From: Ecdyonurus torrentis
Taxonomy: Eukaryota; Arthropoda; Insecta; Ephemeroptera; Heptageniidae
NCBI GenBank assembly: GCA_949318235.1
Contig: OX439127.1
Location: forward strand, 29,583,953-29,647,952
DNA length: 64,000 nt
Direction: 5' to 3'
Shown here: in pieces, positions 40,862 to 52,993 of the stretch
Position numbering within the stretch: position 1 is the stretch's first letter
Layout: each line of letters opens with the position of its first letter
Notes under the pieces: model-generated
What the model was told of the DNA's origin: nothing
The model's input: only the letters and a program-made list of their open reading frames with translations
Databases searched by the model: none
Made by a program: the position numbers and the translations under genes

Positions 40862-41265
40862 TACGGTGTACCTACACAAAGTAAAAAATGTGACTGGCTC
40901 ATTTAAAACAGTTGCGGTTTTTATTATAATTCAAAGGGAAATGGTGTACCAACGGAACCAAAAATTACACAAGGTAGGATTTTATTACACATTAATATTC
41001 ATGGAATTGGAATGTATGCAACAAGTAGCAACCTTTGCTTCTATCAAAAGTAATAGAACACATTCCGGTCTGGGCTAAGGAATAAAGAAAACCTAAACTT
41101 GCAGTACTACAAGTATACATATAAATTGTGTGTACAAATCTGTGGGATGGGTTCTTAAAACAAATTCTGCTTGAATAAATAGAACAGCATACACTTACTT
41201 GCAAGTTTACTATTATTATTAATAGAAATGCTACAGAGGTAATTATCTATAGTACGGACTAGTGC

Positions 41266-41445
41266 TCTTGAAATCCAGATAAATTTATCATCTGGATTAG
41301 GCATCGAAAGTTATCCAGATTGATGGATCCAGATTAACCAGACAAAAAATTATTAGGATTCTTCGATCTGTTTCAAATCCAGATCAATCTCGATAATTTT
41401 AAATCTGGACCAGTCCAGATTTTATAAATCTGTACACTACTAGTA
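41266..41445. repeat. Repeat with clustered ATCCAGAT words
   Basis: TCCAGAT/ATCTGGA words recur about eight times on both strands. The start (CTAGTGCTCTTGAAATCCAG) resembles 34380 and the inverse of 42706, so this seems to be a dispersed family. Confidence 0.5.
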
Positions 41446-42180
41446 GGTACTTCCTCAAAATTTAAATACGAATAATTTTGCGCTCAACTCTGATGATCGC
41501 GACATCAGAATAGTTCTATAGACTAAAAAATTCCCTACCAAAAATTTAATTCTAGCAAAAGTCCAAAGATAAAAATTATATAAGCGTAATAAGACCAGTT
41601 GGAAGTACTGGAAGTACCGCGATCTTAGGAAATATTTTTTCTTAATAGTACTTCTTACATGTTTAAATGTGCTGTGCGCAGGTAAGAAAAAAAAATTATA
41701 CACAGAAGCTATATAAAACAATTATATTATATTTTTTATATACTGTACTGTAGTTATAAATTGTTATTGTACTAAAAATAATGTTAGTTTAGTATTCTTA
41801 TAAAGAAAAATAAAAATATACCGTGTAAGTCTATTAGTTTCAAAACCCGCTTCTTCCATTTTCAATAAAGGTGAGTTTTTATCTTTATCAGGTATGATAT
41901 CACCTTTGTTGAAAATGTAAGAAACGGTTTTTGTAACTAGTAGACTCATATTACATAATATTTATATTATCCAGATTCATATGTTGTATCAAATTTGAAT
42001 TACCTTTATCTGTTTCAAATACTAATTTAACCGTTTCTAAAAGCTGTTATTTTGTATTAAAATTCATGCTAATCTTGAATTCATATCCAATGCAATACGC
42101 TTGATATATTGTATATACTTCAAATCGTGATCCGGATCATTAATGTGGCTAAAATTACTGGAATCATTAATGCAGTTTAA

Positions 42181-42568
42181 AGGTGTAGGTGAACGACTAA
42201 TATCTCGCAAACTAGACCGTCGCGAATTATAATATAAACAAAAAATAAAGAAGAAATGGAACTTATAAGTTTAGTTACGTCAAACATGTGAAAACACAAT
42301 CAAAGATTTAAGTTATTCCACTTTAAAGATAATGTAAATGTGGAAATTCAAAATTTAAGCGGCAAATGCAAGTCAAATTAGAAACATTTTTTAAATTAAA
42401 AATATTAGTAAGACTTCTTCAGAACAAACAAATATGTTTTAAATTTACTCGATTTTATTGGAAAATTATTGTTTTTGTTTTGTTGGCAATTAATAATGTA
42501 CAAAAAATTATTGTGAAAATAGAGTTCTTTGTTTAAAGATTTCCGGTCCAAGTCGGTCACCTTCTACG
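42181..42568. mobile_element. TTAA-flanked element, family A, copy 3
   Basis: TTAA lies at 42177-42180 and 42569-42572. It matches copies 1 and 2 along its length and seems to sit inside an ATCCGGAT-rich repeat (about 42120-42715). Confidence 0.8.
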
Positions 42569-42659
42569 TTAAGTTATCCTGATCACTGATCACAATGCAG
42601 ATTATGATCTGGTTAAAAACTCGTACAGCAGATAATTTTTTATTTATTTTTTTATTATT

Positions 42660-42665
42660 TATCCC

Positions 42666-42697
<32 letters not shown>

Positions 42698-42700
42698 TTT
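42660..42700. repeat. Poly(C)/poly(T) run
   Basis: About eleven C's followed by about 26 T's. Confidence 0.9.
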
Positions 42701-42895
42701 GACAGCACTAGTGCACATTATCACCCATGCCTCCTATGTAGAAGGTTTATGGTATGCACCACCAGGGGTGGTGTCAAAACTGCAGTGCACCAAGATATAA
42801 AATTGCTCTAGATCTCATGTGTGCACCACCATACTGATTTTAACACATTTATAAGTAAATTCAAATTTCCGCGCCTTGGTGGTTTGCAAAGAATG

Positions 42896-42997
42896 GTGTT
42901 CATAAACCCTGTTTTCTGCTACTAAAATGACAATCAACTAGGGTTATTCAAATGCAATGCGCATTTTATGGTGCAAGAAAATAGGATTTACGAACAC
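42896..42997. mobile_element. Short palindromic element (~102 bp), family E
   Basis: The left tip GTGTTCATAAACCCTGTTTT is inverted at the right as AAAATAGGATTTACGAACAC. A second whole copy is at 57905-58004. Single ends occur at 28516, 37423 and 59912. Confidence 0.7.
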
Positions 42998-43338
42998 TAA
43001 GGAGACCTATCGTTTAGTGTTACTCACATGTCAGACCTAGTGCAATTTTATATAGTGGTGCTCCCACCAGACCACACTCTACTCAATTTTATATGATTGT
43101 GTTCATATGAGACCAGATATGTGTCAAAGAGTGAGCTGCACATCTGGTCTTGTGTTAGCACCATAATACCTTGCACTAGGTCTTGTGTGAGCTCTGATTC
43201 TAGTACTAGGTGTAAACACAATTCTACATATGTACACTCCTCCCAAATACATTCAACCAGTTGCGTTAAAGTTTACCAATATATTTAACATTTGGATACA
43301 TCAACTATACGTTCAAGATTTACTCAGGAGGAGTACTC

Positions 43339-43526
43339 TTAATTGGGGTAGCTTTGAACACCCAACTATCTCAATCTTGGGGCCTAATTTTAGAAATTTG
43401 AAGTTTTACTATACTGTAGTTCAATTTTTTCTTTATCCTAACGACACATTTCAAAACTTTGAACAGAGTGCCCAAAGTAGAGATACTGTAACTATATAGG
43501 TGTTCCAAGTCACCCTGGTTGATTGT
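43339..43526. mobile_element. Short element with GTTCAA-type inverted ends
   Basis: The left end GGGGTAGCTTTGAACACCC and the right end GGTGTTCCAAGTCACCCTGG are imperfect inverted repeats. They resemble the ends of the 7346-10826 composite. Confidence 0.5.
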
Positions 43527-43638
43527 ACAAACAATAAAATACTAATTTTTTGTATTGTGTAATTATAATTACATGGTACATGAGGAACTAGTTCACACTG
43601 CATTGAACTATAGCAACATATACGGTACTGGTAAATGT

Positions 43639-43641
<3 letters not shown>

Positions 43642-43722
<81 letters not shown>

Positions 43723-43742
43723 TGTGTGTGTATATATATATA
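43642..43742. repeat. (GT)n/(TA)n microsatellite
   Basis: GT run to about 43730, then TA. Confidence 0.95.
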
Positions 43743-43810
43743 GTGTAATTAAAAAATATTTCAGGCATATTTTTGTGCAATGATTATTTTTTGTCAAAAT
43801 ATACACTGTA

Positions 43811-43930
43811 CAGCTCTGGCCAAAAGTTCCCGAACGATTTGCATAGGCAACCCGCAACCACACTATGTTATCTTTATGAGAAAACGCAGCGGCCGCCGCT
43901 GCCCCGTTCGGGAACTTTTGGCCAGAGCTG
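43811..43930. mobile_element. TA-flanked palindromic element (120 bp), copy 3
   Basis: Almost identical to copy 1 at 40620-40739. TA lies on both sides (43809-43810 and 43931-43932). Confidence 0.85.
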
Positions 43931-45139
43931 TACATAGTACATACATAAATATGATATTGTATAGAGCGAACACTAGACTAAAATAATTATTAATATAAGG
44001 CAAAACTAAAAATAAACAAAATTTTAGATATACAATTTATCATATACGGTACCTTATTTATAAATGCATAGAACAATTAAAATAAGCTTATATGTACGTA
44101 ACACACTTTAGTACAAAATAATGTCAAAGGCCATAAAAATTGACTTTTTATTTTATGCATGTAATAAAATATATGATCATACACATTTTCATATTATGTC
44201 TGTACGCATATGTATATACATAATGTTTCAAAATATCAAGCTTTTTGTGTGTAATCTATTTGATGTTATTAAAATAAAAGGAGAGAAAAAAAGAAGAAAA
44301 AAAGTATGTACCGAAATGATATGAATAACTTGCAATTTTAGTGTTGCATTTCAGTATATTTAGTTGTGCAAGTTTTTTATTTCTGTGCGGTACATATCAT
44401 ACATACATATTTCACTATAGTTTTTAATTAAAATGTAAAGCTGCTTTAGCTGCGTAGAATTTCCCTACATTAACCAATACATTTGTATGTACATACAAAT
44501 GTATTTAATATGCATATGAATTATATATGAGTGTATGCATACATACATACGTATGTATGTATATATTATATTATGTTACATGCACAAAATGTAAAATAAA
44601 TATCACATGATGTTAAGATATGTACATATGTATGTATATGTTTATGTATAATTACCTGCTAGCTTATTTTTCTGTTAAGATATTCGATAAATTTTTCACA
44701 ATATAAAATTTAATTAAATAAAAAAACTATGATGTACGCGGGTATTGAAGATTGTGTTATGTATTGTTTAACCTGTATGATACTTCACATTAAGCACGTA
44801 TTCTCAAATGCAATTTCTGCATAAACTTATGCATGTCTCCGTTGAACACATTGAATGAAATGCAGACTAAAAACTAGATACACTGCTCCCTTTTGCTACC
44901 CTGTGAATTTGAAATTTTCATCCGCTCACGCTTTAATGATCACTCCTAAATTAGTTTACTTGCAAAATACATTCACATAGTCACCTCTCACCTCACCTTT
45001 AGCAGCTGCTAGCTGTAGCTGCGCTATACTACGGTAAGCAAAGTGAGTAACGTGCGATATCGAAATAATCGAGCTGGTTTTCTATGCTATAGGTTAATAG
45101 TACCTTCAGCTTCGTTGAATAGTACATAACACACTCTCT

Positions 45140-46216
45140 CTACTCAACAACACAAACTACCAGTACAGTAGCAAAAAAATTAGTGACGTCACGAACTCGC
45201 TCGGAGCGCTCGAGGTTGGCTCGGGCCGCTCGGGGACCGAACCTTTCTTGTGGCCTTTCCTTCGTTTCCTTCCGGCAGCGCGCGAAGTGGTCGAAATATC
45301 GAAAAAATGATTGATCCGATTGATCCATAGTTCCCTCCCGCCCGCCATAAAAAATGATACTAGTAAGATTTGTGTACAGAAAATTATGAGATCAGGATAA
45401 TTTGGCACGTTTGAATGCTTGAAAAAGATAATTAACACTTAATAAGCTTGATATGCTTCAAATTTCAATAAAATAATAAAAATAGGCCGCTTTATCAGCT
45501 GGTTTTCCTAACTTCACATTTCCCCACTAGAGTGCGGGTCGATTCATTTTGTTCAAGTGTGTTCAAGACTGCTAAAATGATCATTTGTCATTACACGTAT
45601 AATTCAAACCGCTGAATGGCTGCTGAATGGGTCAAAGAAGTCATGTGATGCTTTGGTCAGACGCTGATTGGCTTGAAGTTAGGTAGAGTAAATTGGCACG
45701 TCACATCATCACTCTTTTTTTACTTACTTACATAAATTTAGTTAATAACAGTCGGTATGCTCGGTAGATGTCAGTTTTTCTCAGATTTTGTTTTATGCGC
45801 TACGTTTCCAACAAACCTGGCAACTCAAAAACTCAACCTGACTCAACAACCAACCAACAACAATACTTCTCTCCCCACCTCCCCACCTAACGCTGACTAC
45901 ATCTGTCATGATATTATACACACAATTACCTATCAGACATCACCCCTACTGCTCTACTCGGTTCGGTTCTTGGCTCGGTTTACTGCCTTTGGTTCCGACC
46001 ACCACACCACTGTCCAGTGCAGGTCCAGTGGCCAACATACAGCCAACACAACAAGGGACGTCACAGGACGGCACTTACAGGATTGACAGCAAGCTGCAAG
46101 TTAGTTGCAACAGTAGCAACGGGACAGTGTATCACAAAGTTAATTACGATTGTGGACGAGCAAATTGCAAAAGGAACATGCCTGCTCATAGTGCTCATTT
46201 AGATAAGCGTGGATAA
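45140..46216. promoter_or_regulatory. GC-rich promoter-like zone between divergent genes
   Basis: 45180-45350 is rich in CpG (CGCTCGGAGCGCTCGAGG, GGCAGCGCGCGAAG) and contains TGACGTCA at 45184-45191, a CRE-type palindrome. 45790-46200 is CA-rich with overlapping frames of 109 and 102 codons. It lies 4.7 kb upstream of ARL5 and 0.8 kb upstream of CCDC50. It may hold first non-coding exons of either gene. The frames are compositionally biased and lack recognisable domains, so I treat them as untranslated. Confidence 0.45.
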
Positions 46217-46987
46217 GAAAGACAACTGATCAACTCGAGTTACATCATAGAGTCTCTATGGTTGCATGCATCATGACAATTAAGTTCTGAAGAACATACA
46301 AAATTTTAATACTGCAGAGGCATACTTAATCGAAACGGACAAGATAAAATTTCAACATGATCAGTCAAATATGTATGTATATTTCAACATGATGTAAACT
46401 CATAAATGCTGATTTCTATGTAAACGAGGATTTGTGTATAAAATTGTGCATTATTTATATAATGCATATATGCACATACAAAAAATTCTACCGGTACGTA
46501 AATATACACAAAAAGCTTGCAAATAACTTCTATGAATTGAATACTATGATGGTGGTGCATCCTATTCTCTATTAATATTCATACATAAAATGCATTATTC
46601 ATTAACACAGTTGCACATAAACATCTGTATTCATATGTAGAGAATGCGCCAATAATGCCATGCAGTCCGCGTGTAAGTGCATGCTCCTAGATCGTGCAAT
46701 ATAAAGAAATATTAACACATCGAATTTCTGTATCTATGTACCGGTATAAATATACATATTATATGGAGTCATTCTAAACGTAAAGGCTCAACCTGATTAA
46801 AAGCTAAGACATACAGATATAGCGACTGACTTAAATAATACATATTTATGCATGTATATACATACGTACATTTCGGACGAAACGACACACATCATCGTTA
46901 ATTCTGTGCACATAAATGTATTGAAAGTTTTCTGAGGCTACTGAATTTTGATTGTTATAAACGTGAGCAAAAGAACTTAAATTCGAT

Positions 46988-47078
46988 ATGCAGTGTGATG
47001 TACGGGGTATGACTGACGCTGCAGAGGCATCAAGGACTCCAACTGAGAACTTGCCTCGACCAGGGAGGGTCACTGAAG
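46988..47078 (+). CDS. CCDC50: CCDC50 coding exon 1
   Basis: Ends ENLPRPGRVTE plus one base, with donor GTGAGT. It was found by matching the family N-terminus and the phase-1 acceptor of exon 2. Confidence 0.85.
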
Positions 47079-50000
47079 GTGAGTTCATATGATATTATGT
47101 ACATAATACTATGTATACCAAATTTTATATCTCATCCATGTCCTCTTTACTGAAATTTGAAATTTCATGACAGCTTTTTTTTTTTTTTTTTTTTTTTAAT
47201 ATTACTTTTTTTATTTTTTATTCTCACCACTAAAAAATTTAAAGTTTCTATGATGTAATGTACCAAAACGAAATGAATAACTTTCAATTTTAGTAATGCA
47301 TTTCAGTGTATAGTTGTGAAATTTTATGATTTTGTTGCGGTACATATATACCATCAAGTGACTGGCCTAGTTTTAAAAAATATATATTTACTCTCTAACT
47401 AAAGCTCATAAAAACGTGAAACAAAAATTGTAAAAGATAGTGCAAAAATCAAGCTTTATGACACTTTAGTTTTTGTTTCACATTTCTACATCTACATCAG
47501 GGCTTAAAGTAAAAAAATTCTTTTAACGGAGCTATCAATGCTAAAAAAAACTCATGATAGCTCCGGAGCTCCCATAAGCGCAATGTTAAATTTTCAACTT
47601 TTTCCCCGAGCTCAGCTCCGAATAGCTCCGGCTTACTTAAAGCCCTGATCTACATTTACACATTTCTGTACTGTATGTGGTGTGTCCCTACTGATATCAA
47701 TTAGCATTGCTGGCAGAATTTAGTTACATGAAAATGTGTGCTGAAGAGAACGTACTAAGTCATAGCACACATCATACCTTATATTTGTTTAGTTCAGCAG
47801 GCTTCATGCTGAAATTTGATGGCACAAATACTGGCCCTTACAAAATCTAACCTTAGCTTTCATCTCTCGAAACGGTATGTATAGGGAAACTTTAAACGCA
47901 GAGACTTTATTCAATTTGAAATCTCTATTAATATCTTGCCTAATTTTGCAAATTATCATAGTACTGTAATTAGCTTGCTATAGATGACCATCCCAGTAAA
48001 CCACTGTTTTTTCGCATGTAGATTGCAAGTACTTGTCCAATACAAGAACGTCAGTACCAGTGACATCACTTGAGCTGGAAGTGACATTCTTGCATCGGAA
48101 AAGTACTTGCAATGTACATGTAAAAAGTTTTGGTTTACTGGGATTCTAGAATCATGGAACCAATATTATTGACAAAATTATTATGCAATAAATGAAATTG
48201 ATAAAAATAAATAAGTTCATTGATCAAAGATATTACATACATACATAAAAAGTATAACAGCAGACACAACACATGATATGCCAATGTAACGAACAATATG
48301 CATACTGTACTGTATCTGTTTTGTTTTTTTGTCACTGCAAGCAAAGTGTGTACCCATCTCGTTTTTGTCGCGATAAGCAATATGTGTAAGTTGAGCGCCA
48401 TCGATGTTATGGAAACGACTTACATATATTGCTTCCCGTGACAAAAAAAAAAAAAAGAAATACACATTTTGCTTACAGTGATAAAAAACGACATACACGT
48501 ATTGCTCAATACAACATCGATGTGGGTAATAGGTATGGTATTGGTTCACCCTCACGTTGGGTTTATTATATCATTTGAGGGTCTCTCGAGGTGACCAAGA
48601 TCATTACGTCCTTCCGACCCAATAAAATTTTGTTTGAAGTTGATAAGACTTGCCAGGGGGTGAGCAATGAGCCCCAAACAAGAGAACAATAGTGCAATTA
48701 AAGAAAAACTATAGTTTGTTCTGCAAAGTATTAGTCCCATAAGAGCCCATGTTAATTTCAATAATTATTTTCTGTCTGAAAAATTTATCATAATGTAGCT
48801 GTTACTACTGTATTAACTTTCAAATGGCATTATAAAGTTTCAAAATTTTATTTTTAGATTTTGAGATCTGAATACAACCCCTAACTTTTGTTTTACCTTT
48901 TTTAATGAGCTTAAGGGAGCAAATAATTTTTGGAAATTTGGCCAAGGTCTCCCCATTTGATGGTACTATACTACTCTGCACAATAATATCATTACTTGCA
49001 TCTTTGCATTATGTATTGTACAGCTAGTATACCTGTTTGGTGATTTCTGATTTTAATGACATATAGCTCAGGATGTTTGTCAACAGCCCATCATGTTTGT
49101 GTATTGATTGGAGTACTTTTATGTACGCAGTACTTAAGATGCATGTGTCGTAAACAAAATGTAATGTACTGTAATCAGAATACCATAATGGTATGAAATT
49201 TAGTCAGGATTAAAACAAATCCACGAATAATTAAATAATGCAGAATATAAAAGTAATCGGGCAGTCCTAAATTTAATTGTGCATATATTGATGTTGTAGC
49301 GGAAAATATGTGTATCTCGTTTTTTATCACGTGAAGCAAAATGTGTAATCTCGTTTTTTTTTGTCATGGCAAGCAAAATGTATAACTTGAAGCGCCATCT
49401 ACATTATACGTATGGAAAATGGAAACGAACTACACATTTTGTTTCTCCTGATAAAGTACGAAATACACATATTTTCCGCTACAACATCAATATAATAATA
49501 TGCCTTTTTTTTCTGGATCGGAGGTTTTATATGCACTTAGGAGTAGGAATAGCCTCACTTGCTATAAAGCTGTTGCATACTCTAGTATCTTAAATTATCA
49601 ATTGTACTACCCATGGATCAGACAATTTATATTTGCAATAAGTTTGTTACATCGTTAGAGTTACCGAAAGTTTGTATCATTATTAAATTTAAAATAGTTT
49701 ATTGTCCAATCTTCTACAATCAAAAGCAGCAATACAAGATTCTGTACATTTGTTTAGCTTATTTTTGGTTTACATCACCTTCCATACTAACTTACAGACA
49801 CACTAAAATACGAGATATCATCTGACATATTATGACTTCATTGATTCACATATTTAAGAATTCAGTCACAGTATAAAAACAATGTTGTGATAAAAAGAAA
49901 TATATAACAGTCTTTCAAAAAAATCCAAAAGTTTCTGTTTTAATCTCACAAGGTAATTTATTAAAAACTCTAGTACAGGACATAAAAGGACCACTTCTAT

Positions 50001-52912
50001 AGAACGCAAGTCTTCAATATTTTGATGCAATATTAGCATTCCGGATTCTGGTATTGTGAGAATTGTATAGTTTGAAGTTTATAGTACTGTTAATATGGTA
50101 TTGGAATATTGGATCACCCTTTTGTTTAAAGAAATTTTTAACATTGCAAGCGTTATAAGTGTGTGTGTGTGTGTGTTTTATAACTAGCACTATTGTGCTC
50201 TTGTTTGGGGCACATTGCTCACCCCCAGGTAGGTCTAATCAACTCCAAAAAAATAATAGTAGGTAATAAATCATATTAATTCTACGAGGTCGGAAGGGCG
50301 TGATAAAAAAATTAATCACCAAATTTCGGAACCACACGAATGAGAGACCCCCAAATGAAATAATGACCCAACCGAGAGGGTGAACCAATACCATACCTAC
50401 CTACATATCGATGAACATTTCATGAACATACATAGCACATTCAAAGATAGATAATAGATATGCATGGAAATGGCAATATTCCTAAATTTTGAAAAACATT
50501 TTTACAAGATTCTGTCTTCTTTTTAAATACCATAGTCCTTAACACTTTTTTTGATGAGTAAAAATAGCTGTCGACTGAATATCCCAGCATACAATACTGT
50601 TTTTGAAAAGAGAAGGAAAATTTGCATTGTATAATGTAACAAAAGACAATTAAAATCAGATTCATGTCTCAGTTTGCTGATTGAAAAGATCAGCACATTA
50701 TAGATTATAGTAACTTTTATGTTCGTAATAAACATTCAAATTTGACAAATATTTACAAATAAATAGTAATAGAACTAAAAAATAATCTGGCTAAATCAGA
50801 TATAACCAAATGTGTATTTGTTTATTTATCTGCAAAAAATGAATGCTAAATGGATTTTGCGTGACCTTTTGAGTTAAAATACGGTATACATGCAGTATTA
50901 TACGGTTCATTGTGTCGCGAGCGGTACTGCATCAATTGTTTCTAAGTGTTGGAGCTGACTCATTCTTCATCTGTGTCTATTAACATTCTCAAGTTAATGT
51001 GTCATACTATATTAACGTGTATATTTTAACTTTTTTATAATATATAGTTTTAAACGGTTTTAAGAAATTTGAGCTTTCTATGTTATCCTACATGCAAAAT
51101 AACAATTAAATCTCAGTTCTTATAAGCATCGCAATACTATACTTAAGCAATAGAACAACCTTACTTTGAGGCATTATTTTTAGATCTTTTCGTTTTGCAC
51201 TGAATCCTCTTTTATTATTATAATATTATTTTTTAAGGATTTAATTTATGCATCAATAAGATCTTTCTTGCTCTAACGTTAAAAATTTTAAAATTAAAGT
51301 TTCTCTTTATAATTGTGTGTATATGTGTGTAATATTGAAACATATAAATTAATATATATTATATATAAATAATTAATTGTGTCGAAGTGGTCTTATTTAA
51401 TTAAAATTCAAAGACCTTTGTTCAAATATACTGTACGTAATACATTATTTACAATTCGATTTTGCGGTGTGACGAAGGATAGCAGGCCTAGTAAACACGT
51501 CAAATTGCTGCACTCAAGTGTGTGCTTTGGCGCTGATGGACTGTGTCAAGCATCCGGGTGACCTCATAAAACGTGACAGCAGCTCGCAGCCTCCTAACGG
51601 GAATTGACCGTGTATTAATTGAACCGTAGACTGAGGTAGAAAGCTCTTATTTTCTCAACATTCAGGATAGTGACTATAGCGCGCGTCACATTTGATTCAA
51701 ATGTGTTGCATTAAAAAAATAATAATAAAACGTAACTGATATGCGCGTCATTATAGTATATAAATAATAAACACCTCAACTACCGTTTTGATTTATAGGT
51801 AGCAATTAGTGCAGGGCTTAAAGTGGATTTCATTTGCTATGCTATAACGCAACAACCCAGAGGGGGGGGGGGGGGGGGGGGGGGGGAGGGGGAAAGCAAG
51901 ACGATAAACTTTTAGACCGAAAAAATATAATTTTATAAAATGTCAAATGTAAGCATTAAATCGTATAAGCTCATATAATTAATACAGTATTAACATAATG
52001 AGAGCATCTTACGTCTTACCTAAATTTACCAAAGGAACTGAAAGTGGCGGGTGGTTGAGTTAGCAGAATAGGGGTCTATATACTTATCGAGGGTTTATTA
52101 TTTTACTATAAAGTAATTTAAAAAATATGTCTTATGTTTTTTTTTTTTGTTTTTTTACATTTGTCGAAAAAAAAAAATCAATTTCTGGGTGTAATGTTTT
52201 ATGGTAATAAATATTTATATACATTTAAAGGGTGTTCCAAAAAGATATAAGCCCTATACCAATAACATTGAACCGTTTTTTCTATTTTTCTCGATTTCTA
52301 ATTTATGTATCGAAATAAAACTTACACCAAAAATTTTCAAAAAAATTATGTAAGAGCCTGACATAAATATTGTTTACTTGTAACATAATTAGGATAATTT
52401 TGTATATTTTAATAAAATTTCAATAGAAATCCTGTAAAGTAGGCAGCAAGAAATGCACCATAAAAAGTAATGACCGTAGACTTCCTGTCGCAAATTTAAT
52501 TAAATAGACGACACTTGAGTATGTTAATATTTTGTTTACACACTTCAACTTTTTTTTCCTTCAAAACTTTCCTTATATCTCATATCATGCATTCCAAAAG
52601 ATATTTTAGCCAACTGTATAGCTGTAGTTATTATATAAAACGTATTCAAATATTATTTCAATGTCAGTTGCGTATATTATTTTACTAAGTGCCTTCAATC
52701 CAAAACAATTTGTTGATGTGATACAGCATTAATTAATAATAACAATTATGAAAATAAATATGCAGAAAAATCTACCAAAGTAATTTACTCTAAGTATTAA
52801 GTATGAACATTTATTATTGTTATTATTTTATTGTATCTTTTTAATATGGTACGATTATTTTGATTTTTTATATTTGTTTTTTTTTCCTATTCTTTATGTA
52901 AAATATAGCAAC

Positions 52913-52993
<81 letters not shown>

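Larger units (their letters stand above)
40509..46987. other. Divergent spacer between ARL5 and CCDC50
   Basis: The two genes are transcribed away from one another from this 6.5-kb spacer. It holds three 120-bp TA-flanked elements, a family A element, a (GT)n block, palindromes and a GC-rich zone near 45.1-46.2 kb. No confirmed coding gene is seen. A block at 42720-42860 repeats GTGGTGCACC/GGTGCACCAC words. Confidence 0.7.

Noticed and set aside
45757..46216. Overlapping 109- and 102-codon frames as a gene
   Set aside because: CA-rich biased composition, no domain, no conserved features; more likely untranslated exon or promoter DNA.
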